From: Scortum barcoo | Lineage: Eukaryota > Chordata > Actinopteri > Centrarchiformes > Terapontidae | Direction: 5' to 3' | Assembly: GCA_023238725.1 (NCBI GenBank) | Contig: CM041553.1 | Span: forward strand, 20,207,501-20,271,500 | Length of the DNA stretch: 64,000 nt | Shown: in pieces, positions 1 to 14,667 of the stretch | Layout: each line of letters starts with the position of its first letter | Numbering within the stretch: position 1 is the stretch's first letter | Notes under the pieces: generated by a model | Databases searched by the model: none | Seen by the model: the letters and a program-made list of their open reading frames with translations, nothing else | What the model was told of the DNA's origin: nothing | Program-made: the position numbers and the translations under genes

Positions 1-114
1 CGGGGATCTTTGGCTAGTGCCATCTACGAAATGAAGAAGGATGAGAGGAGAAGAATGGCCCTTCAGACCCTGAAAGTATCCAGCATCAGTTTGAATTGTT
101 TCTGATCGAACCTG
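1..114 (+). other. Open frame running in from the left edge, possible partial exon
   Basis: From base 1 a frame is open for about 34 codons and ends at a TGA around 112-114. It has no start in the window. The peptide is charged in the middle (a MKKDERRRMALQ stretch) and I do not recognise it. It could be the last coding piece of a gene lying to the left, or chance. No splice acceptor can be judged because the window begins here. Low confidence. Confidence 0.15.
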
Positions 115-204
115 TGATCATGAAAGGATTATTCAAACAGCCAGTGCTGAAACAGTGAGTTAAATCAATTGGCAAAAAATCCTTGTCATTGACGATGATA
201 ACTG

Positions 205-345
205 ATTAATCATTTCATTCATTTACCAGCAAAAATCCTAAACGTTCTTTGTTTAAGCTGTTCCAATGTGAGGATTTGCTGCTTTTTCTGTTTTATATAA
301 TAAATTAGATATATCTTTTGCTTTCTGGAAGTAAGTCAGACATAA
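205..345 (+). repeat. Dispersed teleost repeat fragment
   Basis: The stretch around the phrase AATGTGAGGATTTGCTGCTT matches, from memory, a repeat scattered through many percomorph genomes. The copy is diverged and fragmentary, and I cannot assign its class without a library search. A related tail-like phrase (TGACATTTAATAGACAAAAAC) occurs near 8285. Confidence 0.5.
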
Positions 346-653
346 GAAAGACATCTGAAAGTCTTACTTTGCCACTGATAATCAATTCAATTTATTATGG
401 TACTGTTTGATCCAAAGAGATCTTTATCAAGAGAAAGTTAATACAATGAAGACAGTCCTGTAACTACAATGACGACATTATTGACAATGAAATACATTGA
501 AACTTACCACTAAACTGTCAAAACATTTAGCAAATGCATCAATCTATGGTCTAATCTTTACTTTGTTCATTATGCAAGTGACGACAATGGAAAAGAGAAG
601 AAAGGGGAGGACCATTAGCTCTTGTAAAGTTCAAGATTACCTTTTGTTACAGA

Positions 654-1301
654 CAGTGGTGGAGTAAGTAGTCAGTCTTTACTGAAAAAAGTAATAAAAC
701 CACACTGAAATACTCTTATAATTAATAGTACTGCATTAAAATGTTACTTGAGTAAATATATATAAGTACAACCAGGAAAATGTACTTAAAGTATTAAAAG
801 TAAAAGTACTGATGCAGAAAAATTACCCAGAGCTAAAAGAGGCACCTTCACAACACTTGATTTGTCCAACCAGTACAATTCAAAATCATGAATACGAACA
901 TGAAACAACAAGAACACGAACACATGAAAAGTAATTGTCAATTACTGAAATGGAAAATCAGCAAATGCTGACATTTATGAAAAAACTTACTTGATGATGG
1001 TTACCAATTCAGTTTATGTCAACTGACTAATTGACTATTGACTAATGATTTAAGTTCTACACGTATAAACTTTTATAGTTTACCTTACAACAACATCATT
1101 TCTAAGCTCTTTATATGCTTTGTAGGCACGAATTTGTAAAGTAACTAGTAAATGTAGTACAATATCAACTAGTAAACTATATTTTCCTCTAAACTGTAGT
1201 GGAATAAAAGTATAACACTGAAGAAAGTAAAGTATAAATACCATAAATTTGTACTTGAGTACAGTACTTTGGTAAATGTACTTAGTCACAGTGAATCACT
1301 G
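654..1301 (-). mobile_element. hAT-like non-autonomous DNA element, copy 1
   Basis: It begins with CAGTGGTGGAG and ends with ACTAAGTA-type sequence read on the reverse strand, closing on ...AATCACTG. Inside both ends are runs of the ACTTGAGTA / TACTTAAAGTA type. Two further copies of the same family are at 8485-8939 and 62699-63127. Terminal CAGTGGTGGA-like repeats fit a hAT-type miniature element that is very common in fish. I could not find a clear 8-bp target duplication, so this copy is old or its ends are eroded. No transposase frame is present. Confidence 0.55.
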
Positions 1302-4300
1302 ATGATAAAGCGGGTATGTCAGATATGTGCTCCTCTGATAAATGGCTTGAGAATATGCAGCTAAAGACCTGAAATTAAAACACCACGAGTTAGCGTTTGA
1401 TAAAAGTAATGAGTGTGATTTGGCTCCATCTTGGCCTCCCTGTGCTCATACTGACTTATTCAAAGATTGGAGGGGGGGTGGGGGGGTTAGTTGTCTGGGA
1501 TGGCGATGTGGGAAGACAGTACTCATGTGTTTGGACGTCAGAGTGAGGAATCTCAGCTATTTGAGAATTCAGGTTAACACTCACATGTCTGAAATTCAAC
1601 CGCACTAATAGCTGAGCAGATGTTGATGTTGGTAAATGGAGGTGTTGTTTAAAAAAAAAAAAAAAAGGTGTACCTCCCCCCCCCCATCGCTCTTAGCTCT
1701 CATCCCTGTGCTATGAATCACAGGCAGGGCGTGCTCCCTCCACTGTTTCCCCCTGTATCAGTCACCCCCTGCTCCCTCTGTCCATTTGTCACTTGGACTC
1801 GCGGTGCAGAACTTATGGGATCAGTGGATGCTGAGCGGTGGGTGAGGGGCAATAGATTCTCCCCCACTCCCTGTTCATCCATCATCCGCCTGACCATCCA
1901 CTGACCCGCTGACACTCCCATTAAAACACACACCCACGCACACACATTTATCCTCCTTTACTCACTCTCATATTCATCCATCTATGCATCCTTCTTGTCA
2001 TTATCCATCCACATCTCACACACTCTCCCCTCACATCCCTCTGCACCATAAGGAGGCTGAACCGTCCATTCTCCCCCACCCTCCCCTGACAGAGAGGCTG
2101 AGCTGAGCCTCTCCATACTCCTCTCTTGATTGCTGAGATCTCTCTGGAGACCAGCTCAGCATTACCGCTTCCAAGACCATAAAGAGGGACTGGCCGCCCT
2201 GCTGCTGCTGCTGCTACACGCTCAGCAAAAAAAAAACACCATCATCCACGCATGCGCCTACACATCACTATGAAAACACGTACGAACTGATGTGTGGAGG
2301 TTTATCAAGCTGGATGCATTCACATTATCTTAAAAAATCATCTCTCACACACAGAAAAACTACCATGTCATAATAAAAGTAGATGGGACTAAAAACAGCT
2401 GTTGACATCTGGGTAGTGAGATTATGGGATAATGGGATAATGGAAATGGGGCGTGCAGTTGTCAAAAGCAGGCAACTTTTTTTTTCTTTGAGGACACTTG
2501 GGGTCATGACACTTGTTGACACTTTTGAGTTAATCGCATTATTTCTGCACCAACAAGCCAAAAAAAAAACAAAGACTAAAGTTCAGATGTAGGCTGACAC
2601 TGACAGTTGGTCTCATTTGCCTACAGTGTGTGCGTACCATACGGGGGCACCCCCCCCCCAAAAAAAAACCCTCCCCTCCCCCCCTGCCTCTTCACTCAAA
2701 ACTGTGCAAGTGTCTCTTACCTTGGATGTCGTTGATGAGGTTTGTCTCCTCCGTCCCTCTCCCTCTCTCCCCTTCCTCTACCTGAAGGCCGATGGGTGTG
2801 CGCTGCAGCCGGGCGCTCCTCTCCGTGCGCTCCGCTCCCGGATCTCCACACTGTGCATGTGCCTGTCACCGGGACACCCACCGAGCAACCACCCCGTCAA
2901 GTCAGCCAGGCTGTGCACGATGCACTTCTGGTGCCGACTTTCAAAGTAAAAGCCACTCAGTTTGTTTTCCAACTTCTCGAGGGTGCTCAGTGCGGATGTT
3001 CATCTGTTTGTGCAGCTTTGGAGCAAAGTTTAGTTGTCATTGTTGCAATGCTTTATGATGCTTTATGTTGCTTTTAATCCTCCCCTGTGATTATCTTCAG
3101 TATTGACACTGTAGTTTCTCTTATTGGTGTATACATGTATACTCAAACATGTTCACATAGAGCTTAATGTAATCAGTTTTCCTTATCTAATATTCTTGAG
3201 TGTGTTGTTTTGTTTTGGTTTGTTTTTTTGCCTTTTTTTTCAAATGTATTTATTTTTTTGTGAAAATAGTGAAAAATGCCTTAAACAGCTTTTCAGGGTC
3301 CAACACAACCAGGATCTCTTCAAAATGTTTCGACCAATGGAAGGCCCCAAATCATCATAAATCAAAAATCATAATATTCAACAAACAGACATAGGACAGA
3401 TTTCATGTTGGGCATTTCTGCTCACTAAATTATTTGGCATTTCACCAATTAGTAAAATTGTTGCTAAAAACAGATCAGCCTCTATACAAATTAATGAATC
3501 GACTCATTGATTCAGTATAAGTAGAATGATGCACTGACACAGCTTGCAGGAGTATTTGTCCAGGCAAGCTTTTAATTTGAAGGCCATATAACAATATTTC
3601 CGGTCCTGGTCTGTCCCTCACTGTCTACTACGCAGTGTCAATAGTAAACTTTAGGCATCCCTGCTGTGTGCTGACTGGCCCAGGCCTTACGCACCCAAAC
3701 TCATGACCTCTCAGTTTAACTGGTCACTCATATACCGTGGATAAAATACAGCAGCTGATTCCTAAAGTCTATCATTCCCATTTAGTATGCTGAACTTCAG
3801 GCTGTAAAGCCACTGAAATATTGCAAGTCCTCAGTTAGACTAAACCAGTTCAGGCCTTTATCAACAAGCATCGGCCTGACTGTTGAGCAATGCAGGGGAG
3901 TCATGCACCCAGGCACATTAATCATGTCCCAACCAGATCAGCTCTACTTGTGTCTGCAGACCTAAAAAGGATGGTATTGTTGAGCGCTGAGAAGAGCGGC
4001 GTGTATTTGCGCTGTGAGGCCTTTCTGTGAATTTGAGACACACTAAATCATGTTGGAGCAAGAGAAAAACTACAGCCGCGGGGCAACGATGCAACAGACC
4101 TGCCAAAACTGCAGCATGAAAGAGGGTTTTTATTGGTGCTTGGCAAAACATAGTCCCCGAGACCCACAGAAGCATGCCCTAAGCAAAACACTGGGCTTAT
4201 AGCTAAAGTTATTTAGAGCTTTAAACTTAAACTCCTAACTAGCCTAGATAATCCCTTTAGTTCTGAGGGTAGAAAATGTATCATGAAATTGATTACTGAT

Positions 4301-4625
4301 TGCATAATGACCATGAAGAAAAGAGAATTTGTTTGATCACTTCAGTGGAGATCTTTAAAAAAAAACAGAACAAAAAAAGAAGCAACAGTAAAGTTGTCTA
4401 ATGTCAGCCTGTGACACAATATAAAAAAGATAAATAAAAAAACACAAAAAGACATATTCTCTTGAATTTGAAGAAATGAATTTACATTGTGGATATTGTC
4501 CTCATCATCAAACATTACCACTACAGGTCACTGTTTTTTAAACAGTGAAATATATGGAAAACAGTTAACTCACAGGAATTACGCCTGATAAATCACATGA
4601 CAGCGTCAATATTTTCCAGTACATA
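1302..4625. other. Intergenic DNA left of pld6
   Basis: No coding exon could be supported here. The contents are low-complexity: C/T-rich sequence around 1670-2110, a short (GCT)n around 2199-2215, poly-C/poly-A runs around 2650-2690, and T-rich sequence around 3180-3260. The pld6 3' UTR probably ends inside the right part of this stretch. An ATTAAA on the minus strand lies at 4631-4626, and a stronger AATAAA further down at 4134-4129. Confidence 0.5.
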
Positions 4626-4631
4626 TTTAAT
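4626..4631 (-). terminator. pld6: Candidate poly(A) signal of pld6 (ATTAAA)
   Basis: On the minus strand ATTAAA begins at 4631, about 177 bases after the pld6 stop codon. An alternative canonical AATAAA sits at 4134-4129, about 670 bases after the stop. Either could be used; the sequence alone does not decide. Confidence 0.35.
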
Positions 4632-4807
4632 ATTCGAACTTCGATCATCCTGAACAGTAACATTATCACTTTAACAGAAACAAGGCCTACAAAACTCTGC
4701 AGAACAACCAACAACAAAATGTAAAAGTATGTAGACGTTTTGTGGCTGAATAAAGTTTACCTTCTACCTTAAAGCTTCACGAGCTCTGACTCAGTGTTCC
4801 CGGTTAT

Positions 4808-5076
4808 TCAGTCACAGGTTCGAGCAGGAACAGGAGTGTGTTTAAGGTCACTTGAGCGGTGGTATCGAACCGGATCATTGCTCACCCACAACCTGTGGAA
4901 CTCCTTGATGAAAGGTCGCACCAGCTCTGGCTCCTCAGTGACGAGGATGTTCTCCATGTTGCTCTGCACTGCTCCCAGCGTCCAGTTGAGGGAGCCGGTG
5001 ATGAGCAGCCGGCCGTCCACCACTGCAAACTTGTGATGCATGTATACACAGCCCCTGTCACAGCGCACACAGATCC
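4808..5076 (-). CDS. pld6: pld6 coding exon 3 (terminal)
   Basis: The acceptor is pyrimidine-rich and ends in CCGCAG before the base at 5076. The exon completes a glycine codon begun in exon 2. It carries the HKD catalytic motif (MHHKFAVVDG) and the GSLNW segment, then a C-terminal tail ending ARTCD and a TGA at 4810-4808. It codes for residues 139-227. Confidence 0.92.
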
Positions 5077-6632
5077 CTGCGGAGCGGAGGTAGGACAGGG
5101 AGGAGGGTGGAGAATAAACTTCAAATGCCTTAGAGATGTAGATGTTCTTCACTATCTGCTATGTGACTGTGTCGTGCACAAAGAATATCAATGAGAATGT
5201 GGAGATGTTAAATACTACACGGGGTGTTTTGTGTGAATACAAAAGGAGAATTTTTGTGTTCAAAAGTATGTAAGGACCATGGATATTCCTGTACCGGGAG
5301 CCCCTGAAGACTGAAACAGTAATATAAGGGTTTCTAAACAGAACATGCTCATCTGGGCTGAGGAGGTGTGATGTATGTTGAGCTAATCTAAATGTATTTA
5401 GACCTCTGCACTTTCACTACAGGGACTCTTCAACCCCACTGCAACACTGTTCCATCGAAAGCTAACAACAGTTAGCGTTTAACATTTCAGGTCACATGAA
5501 TGTCTTCATGCTCTCAGTAAAATCATAAGACACTTGTTCCTTTCTCTTATCCAGTGAAAGCAGAAGAAATCCCTTGAATAGAAAAGCTGCCAAAATTACA
5601 TAACACAAAACCCGAGAAGGAACTATTAAATCCGACAATTCTAACCCAAGGCCTTGATTTATATATTTCACTTGTGTGATTTCTCACATGTGTATGTTTA
5701 TTACTTTTTTAATGCAACAAAATAACATTTCAAGTTAAAAATGAAGTTTTTTTTATTGAAACTGCTCAGTTTAGGAAACCCCAAAGGTGTGAATTTATTC
5801 TTATTGAGTGTTGCAATTTAAAAAATAAAATCTTGTTTACTAAATGAGTGCAGTACCTATTTCATATAAACCAATTACATACAGAATAAATAATAATAAT
5901 GGTTCTAATGTGGAATACGGTACAATACTAAATTCTTTTTTAATCTTTTGCACAGAAACTATTTCTCTTCATTTGCATGAAATGGAAACTATCTCAGAGT
6001 GAAGCATTACTTTGTTTGGGTATTTAATTTCAGCTTGCCTCACACTGTGGAATAGTAATTTTTAGGTTGGACTGCAGACTAAGCTCACAGAGAGATTAGA
6101 TATGCAACTTCTCTTTTGAAAGGGTAAGTGGTGCCCCTTTAAAAAAAAGTGAAAAACTATTACCAGAAAAGTGTTTTTAAGAGTCAATTTTCTGAGTCCC
6201 CTTGACCCCCCCATAATCGCTCTGTCTAAATGCCTTTTTGGCTTTTATAAAGTGTTTTTAGCTCAAAATGAAGAGAGCTAGAGATGACGGGAAAGAGTAA
6301 ATGCAACTGGCAATTAAAGTTCGATGTCTCTCCAGTTTTGACCCAGAACACGGACAGTCCAAAAGATGCTCCATGAAGATCGTTTTCTCTGCTTTTTTCG
6401 GTGCCTGTGTGCATCAGTGACTCTCTCCCCTATGAGAGAAATATTCTATAAACGAACTCTCTACCACCCCAACCAATGTTCGCAAACTAAGCCAGGGCAC
6501 TGTGCTTAGGCACCAGCCACGTTCAGCTATATGAGAATAAAAGGCTCTCTGCAGAGACTGACAACAGATACATTTTAAAAAAGGAGTTGATTGCCCCTTG
6601 CGCCATAGTGGTTCTCGTGAGGTTTGCAGTCA

Positions 6633-6676
<44 letters not shown>

Positions 6677-8105
6677 AGAAACACTTTGCCTAATGAAATT
6701 TGCCGTTTGGTTGCCAATTTCTTACTTACTTAATTCTTCTAAACTGTATGCAGTGGCAATAATTTATTAAATGCAGAGGGCTGAGGGAGAAAGTGAGACA
6801 GTGTGAGTCTGACACGTGACACAAAATCTTTCAGAGCTTTCAGAGCATGATTACTCTGACTCACGGGAGGGGTCGTAGTCGCCACCTCCATTCACCCAGA
6901 CAGTTCCTATCATCTCTCTATTCACCACTAAGGAACCCTGTGAGACTTACTGACAATGACACTGGTAGTCTGAGAACACAGAATGAGCACCTTTTATCGA
7001 GTAAGAGCCGAGTCACACTTCTCGTATTTCAGCTGACATCTGGCCATTACAGCGACCCCACAAAGGTTGGGGTGACTTTTTTTTTTTAAAGAAATAATGT
7101 CTCTAGAGGGGCTAAATATGACCCCCTTGGCCTTTATTTGTGATTTTTTTATGGCAGAAGGATGCTTCATCACAGCGAAGTCACACAGCATGAAGACACA
7201 TGGTCCACACAGATTTAAAAAATAAACGTATCTTTTCCCTCACCGGCCTTGCGGAGGATCCCTATCTGTGAGCCAGAGATGGCGGAGTAGTCCTTGTCAG
7301 TGAGGACTCTGACGGTGACACCCCTGCTATGCAGCGCTAGTACAGCCCTGCTCAGGTCCATGTTGGAAAAGGCAAAGACACACAAGTCCAGAGAGGAGGA
7401 GGCAGACAGGATGTGCCGGAGTAGACGGGAGAAAGAGGTCTCGACACCATGAGGCAACAGGCAGGAACAGGAACTGGAAGAGCAGAATATAGGAGAAAAA
7501 TAAGCCTACTTATTGTATCATTCACTGGTCTTCAATAGGATATGCTAAATATTCTTCATGCTGTTTTTTATTCATATGTTCAACTTCTCAACCAGGTCAA
7601 GAAAGTGAACCGGCTGTCAGGTTATAATAGCTAAAAAATGAAAAAAAAAGCTGTCTTGTCCATACTTGTGTTTATTTTCTATTTTTCTAGGTGCAATTTT
7701 ATGTGAAAAACACATTCAGCAGATAAAAGAATAGCCCCGTTCAGTGAAAAACGTTCAGGCTGAGGAATGGTAATTGCACAGACTAAATCCACTTATTGAA
7801 AGCGTCTAGGGGCTGTACATTTTTGCATTAGTGGCCATTATCACAACACACTTGACAGTGATACAGAGAAAATCATATATAGCTTCCTTTTACACAATAC
7901 GGTGATTCTGTTACACTTACTAAGGTGAAGAAGGGGTGAAGATGCACTCCACACAGGCGAGCTCTGAGGGGAAGAACAGGACTTCATTGAGGGTTCTTCT
8001 GCCAGCAGGCCTGAGGCGACGGAGGAGCCAGCTAAGAAGCTCCAGGCTGAGAGAGACGGACGCCACGCCGAGGCAGACCACCTTCACCGTCCACATCACT
8101 GACAT
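4808..8105 (-). CDS. pld6: Mitochondrial cardiolipin hydrolase (PLD6 / Zucchini), three coding exons
   Basis: Joined exons 8105-7921, 7473-7244 and 5076-4808 give 227 aa; the human protein is 252. PLD6 is an outer mitochondrial membrane phospholipase-D-family enzyme. It hydrolyses cardiolipin to phosphatidic acid, and its Zucchini form acts as the nuclease that makes primary piRNA 5' ends. Seen here: a hydrophobic N-terminal anchor (about residues 5-28) followed by arginines; a Cys/His cluster (C51, C54, C64, C66, H70) matching the family's zinc-finger-like insert; and one HKD motif, H152-x-K154-x4-D159-G, followed by GSLNW. A single HKD motif means the active site forms as a homodimer. All active-site residues are intact, so it should be functional. 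Splice phases are 2 and 1 and match. It lies head to head with elof1. Confidence 0.93.
5077..7243 (-). other. pld6: pld6 intron 2
   Basis: GT-AG intron of about 2.2 kb. It is AT-rich with no supported coding sequence. A (CA)n microsatellite lies at 6637-6674. Confidence 0.85.
6637..6674. repeat. (CA)n microsatellite
   Basis: About 19 uninterrupted AC units inside pld6 intron 2. It is long enough to be polymorphic. Confidence 0.97.
7244..7473 (-). CDS. pld6: pld6 coding exon 2
   Basis: The acceptor CTCTTCCAG precedes 7473, and the donor GTGAGG begins at 7243. The exon codes for the CSCLLPHG segment that completes the Cys/His zinc-finger-like cluster, then the PLD core including SLDLCVFAFSN, GVTVRVLTDKDYS and GSQIGILRKAG. 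These align with the human PLD6 segments as I know them. Confidence 0.92.
7921..8105 (-). CDS. pld6: pld6 coding exon 1
   Basis: The ATG is at 8105-8103; a second in-frame Met is codon 4. The exon codes for the hydrophobic N-terminal membrane anchor, an arginine-rich stop-transfer segment and the LFFPSELACVEC segment. The donor GTAAGTG starts at 7920. I chose the first Met because the anchor follows directly. Confidence 0.9.
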
Positions 8106-9400
8106 TTACAAAAAAAATCAAACATGCACTATAATGCAACTTAATCATCTTTAAAGGTCTCATAAGCTGTCAATTATGAATATATCTGTTTTGTAGTATT
8201 AATCCATTAGTCCAGTGTCTCAGATTTGAGGATCTGCGACTATTCTCTGTTTCATGTCATTGTAAGTTGAATTTCTTACATTTCCTGACATTTAATAGAC
8301 AAAAACAGACTCATGAAAGTAATGATTATTTGGAGCTCTAATTTTACGTTTATTAAAAATAGAACATCTATAACTAATAATTTAATAATGTCTGACAAAA
8401 TGAACATACATTTTGTGTTCTTAAATGAGGTTAGTAAATTGTGTGTTTACCTATTTAGGAACATACAATTAATTTTCCTTTCTAGAGGAATGAACTAAGT
8501 ACATTTACTCAGATACTGTACCTCAGTACAATTCTGAGATACTTCTACTTTTATTTCCATGTTATTCTATTTTCTAACTGTTGTTTTTGTGAAAGCTTTA
8601 GTTACTATCTACTGCTAAGACACACTGTTAATACAAAACATATTATTAGCTAATGACTTATTGTGTATTTTTTATGGATTAAGCCACTCAGCAGTATGTA
8701 AAGCAGTTAAAATGAGCTCCATGTTTACCAGCTGCAGCATTAGTGATTCTTAAATATTAATGAATCAACATTTATAATCAAATAATACAGTCTATATATT
8801 TCTTAAATGGGCCACTCCCCATGATGAATATTTGTAGTATGTCTTGATGTTAATACTTCTGCACGACAAGGGTATTTCTACAATGTGATAATACTGTTTC
8901 TACTTAAGTAAATATTTTATAGGAGTACTTCTTCCACTGTTTTCCTCATATTGTGTTGACTTGAAAATGGGATTAAAAGAAACAGATATTTTGCATATTT
9001 TCTTAATGTTTTTCACAGTTATTATACATTCTTCTATTTTATATTCATGACTCTTGACTTTTGTAGTACTTTAGAGTATTTTCTTCTCTCTTACTTTGTT
9101 TGTTATGAACCAAAATAGCAAGCCACATGTCTTGACAGGAGTAGTAGTAGTAAAACAGGACAAAGGCTGAATGTAGCTCAGCTAACACTGTTGTGTTTTC
9201 TCATTCATTTCAATGTTGTTGGTGATTTGATGTCACAAACTCCTGAGGAAAAGAGGACATACTACGACACAAACACCATTTAAACTAAGCTAACTGCCGG
9301 GATGTATAAACAGTGAAATACTTAACGTGTTCGCAGAGTTGGAGAACAGGTAAAAACATGAACCATGAGTGTTTTTGGAGCAAACACCTGCCGGGGAGTT
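8106..9400. other. Upstream region between pld6 and elof1
   Basis: No coding sequence seen. It holds a hAT-like element (8485-8939) and probably the pld6 5' UTR or promoter, whose position I cannot fix. Base composition rises in GC from about 9.4 kb rightward into the elof1 promoter. Confidence 0.6.
8485..8939 (+). mobile_element. hAT-like non-autonomous DNA element, copy 2
   Basis: Same family as 654-1301 and 62699-63127. The left part is AACTAAGTACATTTACTCA followed by GTACCTCAGTAC, and the right end is AGTACTTCTTCCACTG. The left terminal CAGTGGTGGA is worn away. It has no transposase frame and sits just upstream of pld6. Confidence 0.55.
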
Positions 9401-9443
9401 AGCTTGTGTCGCCACCACGCGGGGGGAGGGTGTTTCATGCGAC

Positions 9444-9531
9444 GACACGTCACCGCCAATCAACTTAAGTGACGTGCCAGCGAGCCAATCGCTGGCCACA
9501 ACGCGCACTCGCTCTCCTCCAATCATATAAT
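9444..9531. promoter_or_regulatory. elof1: Compact CCAAT-array promoter, elof1 (possibly shared with pld6)
   Basis: Three CCAAT boxes on the plus strand at 9456-9460, 9485-9489 and 9519-9523 are spaced 29 and 34 bases apart, a layout typical of NF-Y promoters. Two CRE/E-box-like sites flank the first box: CACGTCAC at 9446-9453 and TGACGTG at 9470-9476. A weak TATA-like CATATAA lies at 9524-9530. The block is locally CpG-rich. It ends about 80 bases before a good splice donor, so transcription probably starts around 9550. The head-to-head neighbour pld6 may share it, but nothing in the sequence proves that. Confidence 0.7.
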
Positions 9532-9549
9532 GCGAACGGTTGCCGGCGC

Positions 9550-9610
9550 CGGGTCTTCAGGAAGTGGTTGATCTCATTAGCACAGCGTGTTAGCAACAGC
9601 ACATTAGAAG
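9550..9610 (+). other. elof1: elof1 5' non-coding exon (5' edge estimated)
   Basis: A donor AAG|GTAAAC lies at 9610/9611, downstream of the CCAAT promoter and upstream of an acceptor at 9939-9940 (CCACACGCAG). A short leader exon joined to the ATG-bearing exon is therefore likely. The start is a guess from promoter spacing. Confidence 0.55.
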
Positions 9611-9961
9611 GTAAACAATATTCAACTTCAAGTACGCAACATTTAACGGCGACGGCGTCCTCAATAGCTACGTCTAACCCAGGCAAAGAGGTTGACTAAC
9701 AAGTGTCCATTTAAGTATTCAGTTCGTCGTGAGGCGATTTATGTTGCACAGAAAGATCAACAACAAACATGCTAACGTTAGTCTGCTAACTTTGGTCACC
9801 TCCATCAGTTTGAAGTTGTTTTCTAGTCAAGTGTTGTCACGTATTGTCTGCTTTTTTTGACGTTTTCAGTCGTGTTCTACTTGTTAAAACTGCCCGTTTT
9901 TTGTCTCTTGTTCTCTTTTTTTATTTATCTCCACACGCAGACTTGATTCAGTTTGCGTGCA

Positions 9962-12499
<2,538 letters not shown>

Positions 12500-13570
12500 C
12501 CCTCATGGAGCCGGATGTCTTTCAGGAACAGAGGATGAGGCTTTGTGGTCTTGGGGCCCATTCGGATCAAGCTGTATTTTTGACTTTTAAGATTTAATAC
12601 ATACTTTGTTATTGGCATTGGTGTAATCTGATTTATCCCACATTGAGCAGAGATTTTTTTGTTTTGTTTTCAGTATTTGTTTTCTTTTTTTTTTCCTACT
12701 CTTTTGGGTAGTTCTCAAAGGTCCACAAGATGCATTGTAGGCAACCCTTTAAATAATAGCTACTGAAGATTACAAAAAATGTGTCCCGTCTTTTTTTATT
12801 ATTTTATTTTGTTTTTAAACTGCTAGATAGTGTCAGCTGCACAAATATAAGTATAAGGTCTGTTGTGTAAGATAATGGGCTCCCAAGTGGACTCTCAATG
12901 TGAAATCAATAGAAAGTAAAATCTCTTTGGTTACAATGATGACAAAGACACACATTTTTAATATGTGGATGTTGACAGAAACTGTTTGAAAACCAAGATC
13001 AGTGAGTTGGTGCATTAAAAAGTAAGAAGTTTTCCACACACCTACTCCCCATCACACACTCTGACACTTGCAGCAGGACCACGTTGGAGACACGAATTTC
13101 CAAGTGGGCTGCACTGCCAGACTTTACAAAGTAGGCGGGAGTAAACTTCGTGAAGTTACGGGTTGTGTCCACAGTTAAAATTACCCACTGCTCTCCTCAT
13201 CCTCCTTAAAGATAGTTGTGTCACAATGTTAGGTCATTCCAATGGAGAAAGGGGAATGAAAATGTATTAAGACTTAAGCTTAGCTGCTATGTCAACAGTT
13301 TTGAATTGTTCTTAAATCATTCAATTTTATTTCAGTTGATTGTATGTTTTTAGCATATATGTTGAGAAAGAAACCTTTTCAAGAAATACAAATGTTTGTT
13401 ATTCAGTGCATATGTACAGAAAAGTGTCCTCTTATCCTGAAATCAATATTAGGTGTTCACTTTCCTATGCAACAGCCATCAGTGTTGAATAACATAAAAG
13501 CTTTTTTGAACATAATGATTTGATATGTGATTGAAGTGTTATCTTGGAAATAAAGGAGCAATACGACTTA
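12500..13570 (+). other. elof1: elof1 3' UTR (probable)
   Basis: AT-rich non-coding sequence from the stop codon to a canonical AATAAA at 13549-13554. Poly(A) addition would be near 13570. A T-rich run at 12655-12700 may be a weak earlier end region. Confidence 0.65.
13549..13554 (+). terminator. elof1: Candidate poly(A) signal of elof1
   Basis: AATAAA about 1.05 kb after the stop codon, followed by T/G-rich sequence (GTCAGTTTGTTTTTATTTT) about 20-40 bases on. That is the usual downstream element. Confidence 0.65.
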
Positions 13571-14667
13571 ATACTAGTGTCAGTTTGTTTTTATTTTATT
13601 GTAAATTTCTTTTAATGTAGTTGGTTGATTTGTTACACAAAGAATATTGGTTTATTTTTGTGACCAAGATGCGGTTGTGTGACATTAACATGGTTCAGCT
13701 GAATGCAATAGTCTTTATATAAGGGAAAAGGAAACCAGAGGCAGTGATTAGATCTTACAGGACATAATCATCCTGTACAGCACTGAGCACCACCAGCTGG
13801 TGACAAATGGAGGGACAACCTCAGAATTACAGTTCAGATTTAGATGAACTGTCAAAGAACTTGAGATTTAATAAAGAAGATTGTTTAAAAAATACTGTTA
13901 GTACTGTAATAATAATCTTAAAGTACTATGTCTGTGACTCGTATTGAGCAGAATATAAATTTAATAGTAAAAGTTGAATAAGGTGAAAGAACAGACAAAT
14001 TCCAAATGTGAGTTTTTATTTGTTTATTCTGTTCCACTGTTACTGTTTTACAGAGATGTAGTCAGCAGAAAAAAAGCATGACTTTTGATTGAAAGAAAAC
14101 ATACACCATCCCATAGTGAGTGAACAGACACCCACAAAAAACACATTTTAATAATTACATCACTTAAATTCAAAGGTGTCAAAGACATTGTCAGTGCCAG
14201 TTTCAAAGTAAAACATCTCTGTGCACAGCTTCTGATCTACTCTCCTGTGGCATCTGTGACCGTGACACATTTTTAGGAGTCCAGTATCCATTCATCCCCA
14301 CAGAGCACAGGATGTAGCAGATCACAAATGAAAGAAGACACAGTGTAGCAAGGCTGTGCACCAGGCAGGGCTGAGTGATAATAGATGAGATGTGGAGTGC
14401 CTGCCTGGGCTCTCCACCCAGGAAGAGTGTGTCCGTGCATGCGCGCACTGCACTGTGTATTGTGTTTGATGATGGACCCCAGCTGGAGAGGTATTGCCGA
14501 CGCCTTATGAAACATGCTGGAGGATGATTACAATGGAGAATGATTATCACTTAGTCTCTCATCTGTCTCTGCACGTCCCCTCCCACTCCCTCCCCCTCTC
14601 TTCTATTTCTCGCTCCTTCTTTCTCCTCTCCCATTCAGCACGCGAGGTCAAGTGTCACTCCGTCTCC

